Assembly: GCF_019459305.1 (NCBI RefSeq) | Contig: NZ_JAIBES010000137.1 | Coordinates: 1 to 64,000, forward strand | Origin: Sphingopyxis sp. | Lineage (GTDB): Bacteria; Pseudomonadota; Alphaproteobacteria; Sphingomonadales; Sphingomonadaceae | DNA: 64,000 nt | Reading direction: 5' to 3' | Part shown: positions 60,277-64,000 of the stretch, piece after piece | Numbering within the stretch: position 1 is the first letter of the stretch | Layout of the letters: each line of letters begins with the position of its first letter | Position numbers and translations under genes: made by a program | Notes under the pieces: generated by a model | Databases searched by the model: none | What the model was told of the DNA's origin: nothing | Seen by the model: the letters and a program-made list of their open reading frames with translations, nothing else

Positions 60277-60840
60277 TCAGAGAATTTCCAGCCGGCCGTT
60301 CATGCGGATCGGCTGGTTGAGGTTGAAGAAATTGGGCGACGTCTTCATCACTGCCTGGTGGATGGCGTCGAACTGCTCGGCGGTGCCCGCACCGCCGATG
60401 CGCACGGTATAATCGAGCTCGCGGTATCCGGGCGACACATTGTCGTCGAGACCGAGAAAGCCGCGAAGATCGAGCTGGCCGTGGGTTTCGATCTCGACCG
60501 CGTCGAGTTCGATGCCTTGCAGCGCGGCATTGGCGACATAGCCGACCATCATGCAGGCATTGAGCGCGGTCATCAGAAGTTCCTGCGGATTGGGCGCCGT
60601 ATTCTGGCCCATGAGCTCGCTCGGCTCGTCGGCGACGATCTTGAAGCGGCGTCCGACATGTTCGCCGGCGAACTCATAGCCTTCGATCGTCGTCTCGCTG
60701 CGGGTCTGGCCGGTCCAGCGCGTCTTGACGCGGAACCGCACGATCCCCCGGGCGGTATCCTCGCGAATGCCGTCGACCATCGCGCCAAGCGCGCCCAGAT
60801 CGAGCCCATTGATGTCGGTGTAGGTGATAGTGGCGACCAT
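60277..60840 (-). CDS. OsmC-family protein
   Basis: OsmC-like protein of 187 aa. GYEFAGEHVGRRFKIVADEP, NTAPNPQELLMTALNACMMVGYV (about residues 83-105) and DVNVSPGYRELDY-like sequence give the OsmC fold; the cysteine in LNACMM is the conserved second cysteine, while the first (peroxidatic partner) position appears replaced, so thiol-peroxidase activity is doubtful. AGGAG precedes the ATG at 60840. It lies 41 bases after the diiron gene in the same orientation and may handle an oxidised or reactive product of it. Confidence 0.85.
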   Translation of the reverse strand: MVATITYTDINGLDLGALGAMVDGIREDTARGIVRFRVKTRWTGQTRSETTIEGYEFAGEHVGRRFKIVADEPSELMGQNTAPNPQELLMTALNACMMVGYVANAALQGIELDAVEIETHGQLDLRGFLGLDDNVSPGYRELDYTVRIGGAGTAEQFDAIHQAVMKTSPNFFNLNQPIRMNGRLEIL

Positions 60841-60881
60841 TTTCTTAGCTCCTTTTCGTTGCTCTTCAAAAATTCGATTGA

Positions 60882-61793
60882 TCAGGAAAACTCTGGCGTG
60901 ATGGCATCCAGCCTGGCCAATGCGGCGGGCGCGATCTGGCCGAGGGTGGTGCGGAACCGGGGGTGGGACATGCCCGAACCGAAGAAGGTCCAGCGCGCCG
61001 CCTGCCGCTGTCCGGCGAGAAATTCGGCATGGCCGGCGCTGTCGAGCGTCCTGCCCGCTGCCCGCTCGAAGATGCCAAGGTTGATTTCGGTCTGGGCGGC
61101 GAGTCCGGCGTCGAGATAGGCGACGATTTCGAGATAGCCGTCGAATGCGCACTCGATCGCGTCCGCATCACGACCCTGCGCCAGCGCCTCGACCATCAGC
61201 GTATCGAGCCGCGCGTGCATCGCCTCTTCGATCCAGTGATGGCGAAGCAGGCTCTTGAATAGGGGATCGAGATCGGGGTCGCCGCGGACGCTTTCGACAT
61301 AATGGGCCTGCGTCATCCATTCGATCTGCAGCACCGTCAGCGCCACCGACAGGGGATCGTAACCCAGCACCACGCGCGCGACTTCAGCCGGCGGGCCGAT
61401 CAGTGGACAAGTGTGGCCGAAACCCGCCTCGAAGGCGGTGTGAAAGCGCTTGAACAGCTGGATATGCTTGGCTTCCTCGCTCGCGAACTGAAGCAGGGCA
61501 CGGGTCCGGTCATCATCGTCGCCAAGCTGCGGCCGGGCATGATCGAGGACGAACGGCAGAATGAATTCTTCCACCAGTCCGAAGATGCCGAGATATTCGT
61601 GCGCGCGGATATGATTGACCAGCAACCGCTCATCGGCATTGAGCGCCGTGAGCGACGCCGTGCGCGCCAGGGCGTCGGGGAGAAAGGGTCGCGAGAAATC
61701 GAGAACGTCATCGTCGCCGATGACGTCCTCAATTTGCCACGGCGCCCGCCGCGATGCGGTAGCGGCGCTCTTGAACGCTGTGTCGAGATACAT
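60882..61793 (-). CDS. AurF-like diiron four-helix protein
   Basis: Ferritin-like protein of about 303 aa. Metal-binding candidates: glutamates in EYLGIFGLVEEFILPF (about residues 66-81), FASEEAKHIQLFKRF with EExxH (about 100-114), and HHWIEEAMHARLD with a second EExxH (about 181-193). This layout fits diiron oxygenases/oxidases of the AurF (p-aminobenzoate N-oxygenase) or R2-like group. GAGGAG lies eight bases before the ATG at 61793. It sits in a unit with a micro-protein, OsmC and TPR genes, divergent from a SARP-hydrolase regulator. The substrate is unknown. Confidence 0.78.
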   Translation of the reverse strand: MYLDTAFKSAATASRRAPWQIEDVIGDDDVLDFSRPFLPDALARTASLTALNADERLLVNHIRAHEYLGIFGLVEEFILPFVLDHARPQLGDDDDRTRALLQFASEEAKHIQLFKRFHTAFEAGFGHTCPLIGPPAEVARVVLGYDPLSVALTVLQIEWMTQAHYVESVRGDPDLDPLFKSLLRHHWIEEAMHARLDTLMVEALAQGRDADAIECAFDGYLEIVAYLDAGLAAQTEINLGIFERAAGRTLDSAGHAEFLAGQRQAARWTFFGSGMSHPRFRTTLGQIAPAALARLDAITPEFS

Positions 61794-61815
61794 GCTCGAT
61801 CTCCTCGCGGCGTGC

Positions 61816-61917
61816 TCAGGCAACCGCCGTGGCGCTGCCGACGATCAGCAGGCTGCTCAGCACGGCAACCAGAAATGCCCCCAACATCGGGGCGATCGGG
61901 AAGTCGTTGCTCCTCAT
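61816..61917 (-). CDS. 33-aa single-span membrane micro-protein
   Basis: MRSNDFPIAPMLGAFLVAVL is followed by SSLLIVGSATAVA: one hydrophobic helix with a short polar N-terminus. GGAG is seven bases before the ATG, and the stop lies 23 bases before the diiron protein start. Too short for family recognition; probably the first gene of the diiron-OsmC-TPR transcript, perhaps a membrane anchor for the diiron protein. Confidence 0.6.
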   Translation of the reverse strand: MRSNDFPIAPMLGAFLVAVLSSLLIVGSATAVA

Positions 61918-62062
61918 TTCGCTACTCCTATTTTGCAAAGGCGGTCGGTGCCGCCGATGGCTCCTTTTCAGACCCGGTCGTGGGAACTGCCGTTGTAAAA
62001 AGCGTGTGAATTGCCGTGAGCGCGCGGATTTGCTACTTTCCACGGTCACCTCGGGGGGCAAG

Positions 62063-63646
62063 ATGACCTCGGTATCGCTCAATCTGCTGCGCGCGATGGA
62101 ACTGGAGCGCGACGGCCACCCCGTGGCGCTCCCCTCCTCGCGCAAAACGCGCGCGCTGCTCGCCTATCTCGCGGTCACCGACCGCGCGGTGCGCCGCGAC
62201 CATCTGTGCAGCTTGCTGTGGGATATTCCCGACGACCCGCGCGGCGCGCTGCGGTGGAGCCTGTCCAAATTGCGCGCTATCATAGACGACGAACGGACGC
62301 GGCTGGTCGCAGACCGCGATACGGTTCGGCTCGAATGCTCGGACATCGACATCGACTGGCGGAGGCTGGCCGCGGTCGGCACCGACGATATCCGCAAGAT
62401 CGACACGGTCGCCCTGAACCGCGCCGCGGCGCTGCAGGGCGAGCTGCTGGCCGATCTCGAGCTGCCGCGATGCGACGGCTATCAGGCGTGGCTGGCGGCG
62501 ATGCGCGAGGATGTCCGGCGCTGGCAGGCCGCGATACTGCGCGAACTGATCCGCCGTCCGATCGACCCCGAACGCGCGCTCGAAGTTGCGCGCCTCTGGG
62601 TGGAAGTCGATCCTTATGATGCCCTCGCCCGCGTCGCGCTGATAGACCTGCTCGATCGCACCGGTCGGCGTAGCGAAGCAGACACGCAGCGTGCGCTGGG
62701 TGTCCGCAAGCTCGACGAAGCCGCGATCGCCGTTCCGACCGCGATGCGCGCCCCCTCCTCTGCCGGGAGCGAGGCAATCGCCGAATCGGACGATGATTCC
62801 CACGTCCGGCTGCCACCGCACTATGTCCGCTTCTGCACTGCCTCCGACGGAACGGGACTTGCCTATTCGGTGGTCGGCCAAGGGCCTGCGCTGGTGAAAA
62901 CCGCGAATTGGCTCAACCATCTCGACCATGACTGGGAGAGTCCGATGTGGCGGCACTGGCTGCGCGCCATCATTCGCGAGCGGAAACTCGTCCGTTACGA
63001 CGAGCGCGCCAACGGACTCTCGGACTGGATGACCGCCGACATTTCGTTCGAAGCCTTTGTCGACGACTTGGTGAGCGTGGTCGATGCTGCGGGACTCGAC
63101 CGTTTCGATCTGCTCGGGATTTCACAAGGATGCAGCGTATCCATTGCCTATGCGGTACGACATCCCGAGCGGGTTCGCAGGTTGATCCTGTTCGGCGGCT
63201 ATGCGGCTGGCTGGCGCTTGCGCGGATCTCCAGAGGAAATTGCGCGGCGCGAGGCGATGCTGACCTTGACGCTGCAGGGCTGGGGGCAGGACAATCCCGC
63301 CTTCCGGCAGATGTTCACGAGCCTGTTCTTTCCCGACGCGAGCGCCGTCGATCATCAATGGTTCAACGAACTGCAGCGAATTTCCACCTCGCCCGACAAT
63401 GCGGTGCGGCTGCAGGAGGCCTTTGCGCTCATCGACGTTCGCCCGCTGCTGGAGCAGATTTCAGTGCCCACTCTCGTGCTTCACGCGCGCGACGACGCCG
63501 TAATCCCTTTCGCCGCAGGGCGCGAACTCGCATCGCGCATCCCGAAGGCAGAATTTGTGGCTCTCGAAAGCCACAATCATCTTCTGCTGGAAAATGAGCC
63601 TGCGTGGGAACGCGCAATTGAGCGAATTCGACAATTTCTGGCTTAG
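62063..63646 (+). CDS. SARP-type regulator fused to alpha/beta hydrolase
   Basis: Fusion protein of 527 aa. Residues about 5-90 form an OmpR-type winged helix (LALPSSRKTRALLAYLAV-like start, then WDIPDDPRGALRWSLSKLRAIID), residues about 95-215 a bacterial transcriptional activation domain (YQAWLAAMREDVRRW, DPYDALARVALIDLLDRTGR), and residues about 255-527 an alpha/beta hydrolase with nucleophile S354 in LLGISQGCSVS, aspartate in LHARDDAVIP and histidine in ESHNHLLLENEP. The hydrolase triad seems intact. It is divergent from the micro-protein/diiron/OsmC/TPR unit, which it probably controls; the hydrolase part may sense or consume the inducer. ATG 62063 follows GGGGGG. Confidence 0.85.
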   Translation: MTSVSLNLLRAMELERDGHPVALPSSRKTRALLAYLAVTDRAVRRDHLCSLLWDIPDDPRGALRWSLSKLRAIIDDERTRLVADRDTVRLECSDIDIDWRRLAAVGTDDIRKIDTVALNRAAALQGELLADLELPRCDGYQAWLAAMREDVRRWQAAILRELIRRPIDPERALEVARLWVEVDPYDALARVALIDLLDRTGRRSEADTQRALGVRKLDEAAIAVPTAMRAPSSAGSEAIAESDDDSHVRLPPHYVRFCTASDGTGLAYSVVGQGPALVKTANWLNHLDHDWESPMWRHWLRAIIRERKLVRYDERANGLSDWMTADISFEAFVDDLVSVVDAAGLDRFDLLGISQGCSVSIAYAVRHPERVRRLILFGGYAAGWRLRGSPEEIARREAMLTLTLQGWGQDNPAFRQMFTSLFFPDASAVDHQWFNELQRISTSPDNAVRLQEAFALIDVRPLLEQISVPTLVLHARDDAVIPFAAGRELASRIPKAEFVALESHNHLLLENEPAWERAIERIRQFLA

Positions 63647-63848
63647 ACTGGCCGGTTGGATACCGTCTTCTTCTGGACGCCATGCGGAGCGTTCACTGTT
63701 CATTGGACGGAGGCCAGATGAAGAAATTGCCTCATCGGCATCACCGCTTTGCCGCGCCTGCTTGCTAATTCCTCGGCACCAGGCCCCTACCTCCCCACCA
63801 GCGCTGCCCCTGCCAACGCTTTGACAGAAAACTGCAATTTGTGCATTG

Positions 63849-63871
63849 CTAATGCGACTGACTCTCATTAG
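63849..63871. promoter_or_regulatory. Fur-box-like palindrome
   Basis: CTAATG (63849-63854) and CATTAG (63866-63871) flank CGACTGACTCT; the overall pattern AATGnGAnTnAnTCTCATT resembles Fur sites before siderophore-receptor genes. It lies 40 bases before the partial gene at 63911. Confidence 0.5.
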
Positions 63872-63910
63872 TAGGCGGTGGTCTCGTTTGCACCATCAGG
63901 GGAATATCAA

Positions 63911-64000
63911 GTGAAAACCGCGCGCATCGCTCTGCTTCTCGGCACCATGCTGGCCAGCAGCGGCGCCCTCGCCGCCGAATCCACCTCGGCCGATATCGAG
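63911..64000 (+). CDS. Exported protein, 5' part only
   Basis: A GTG at 63911 with GGAA upstream begins MKTARIALLLGTMLASSGALAAES, a signal peptide with cleavage after ALA, followed by TSADIE where the window ends. The Fur-like palindrome upstream suggests an iron-regulated outer-membrane receptor, but only 30 codons are visible and the mature protein cannot be classified. Confidence 0.6.
   Translation, partial: MKTARIALLLGTMLASSGALAAESTSADIE

Noticed and set aside
1-64000. CRISPR array, tRNA/rRNA genes or intact insertion sequences
   Set aside because: No regularly spaced repeats, cloverleaf-like sequence, rRNA signature or transposase gene with terminal repeats was recognised by eye.

Overview
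The window is high-GC chromosomal DNA that looks like an alphaproteobacterium of the Sphingomonadaceae. Grounds: a large TonB-dependent receptor in a lipid/terpenoid-type catabolic cluster, an entericidin-like lipoprotein with EcfG-type promoters nearby, FixL/FixJ-type signalling, and gene order typical of that family. The genus cannot be fixed from the sequence alone. No rRNA, tRNA, CRISPR array or intact insertion sequence was seen.

Region 1 (1-18519) reads as a sulfoquinovose/sulfolipid utilisation island. A GH31 enzyme at 1735-3744 carries the catalytic aspartates and the sulfonate-recognising Arg/Trp/Tyr set of sulfoquinovosidase YihQ/SmoI. A coupled aldo/keto reductase and SsuD-type flavin monooxygenase (14767-12786) match SmoB and SmoC of the sulfoquinovose monooxygenase pathway. 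Around them are a hexuronate-type MFS importer, a LacI regulator, a YeiH/PSE-family putative sulfate exporter, an acyl-CoA ligase, GlpD, an FGGY (glycerol-type) kinase and an alkyl-DHAP-synthase-like flavoprotein. Together they could take apart sulfoquinovosyl (diacyl)glycerol: acyl chains to CoA esters, glycerol to DHAP, sulfoquinovose to glucose plus sulfite, sulfur exported. A LacI-type operator motif recurs in the island.

Region 2 (18520-23840) holds a decayed FMN-dependent hydroxyacid dehydrogenase, an AraC-GntR-ROK kinase operon with a long inverted repeat upstream, and a small hemerythrin/hypothetical/HAD operon.

Region 3 (23600-35000) is a c-di-GMP and stress signalling island: a GGDEF remnant, two GAF-GGDEF-EAL proteins, a BLUF photoreceptor translationally coupled to one of them, a double PilZ protein, a FixL/FixJ-like pair, a PAS-GGDEF protein, an entericidin and a small acidic protein with a full EcfG-type promoter.

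Region 4 (35684-43716) is a complete ectoine/hydroxyectoine locus, ectR divergent from ectA-ectB-ectC-ectD-ask, followed by two MFS transporters (the second ProP-like).

Region 5 (44276-58590) is a divergent catabolic cluster: TonB receptor, SDR, APH-type kinase, acyl-CoA ligase, TetR, AMACR-like racemase and Baeyer-Villiger monooxygenase on the minus strand; SDR, acyl-CoA dehydrogenase, SnoaL-like protein, alpha/beta hydrolase and Old Yellow Enzyme on the plus strand. It suggests oxidation of a cyclic ketone/isoprenoid through a lactone and a hydroxyacyl-CoA removed by an ACAD10/11- or Lva-like phosphorylation route. Two copies of a TTGCT-N7-AGCAA palindrome link both promoter regions to the TetR.

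Region 6 (58591-64000) contains a micro-protein, AurF-like diiron protein, OsmC-like protein and TTC38-like TPR protein, divergent from a SARP regulator fused to an alpha/beta hydrolase. The window ends in the start of an exported protein behind a Fur-box-like palindrome.
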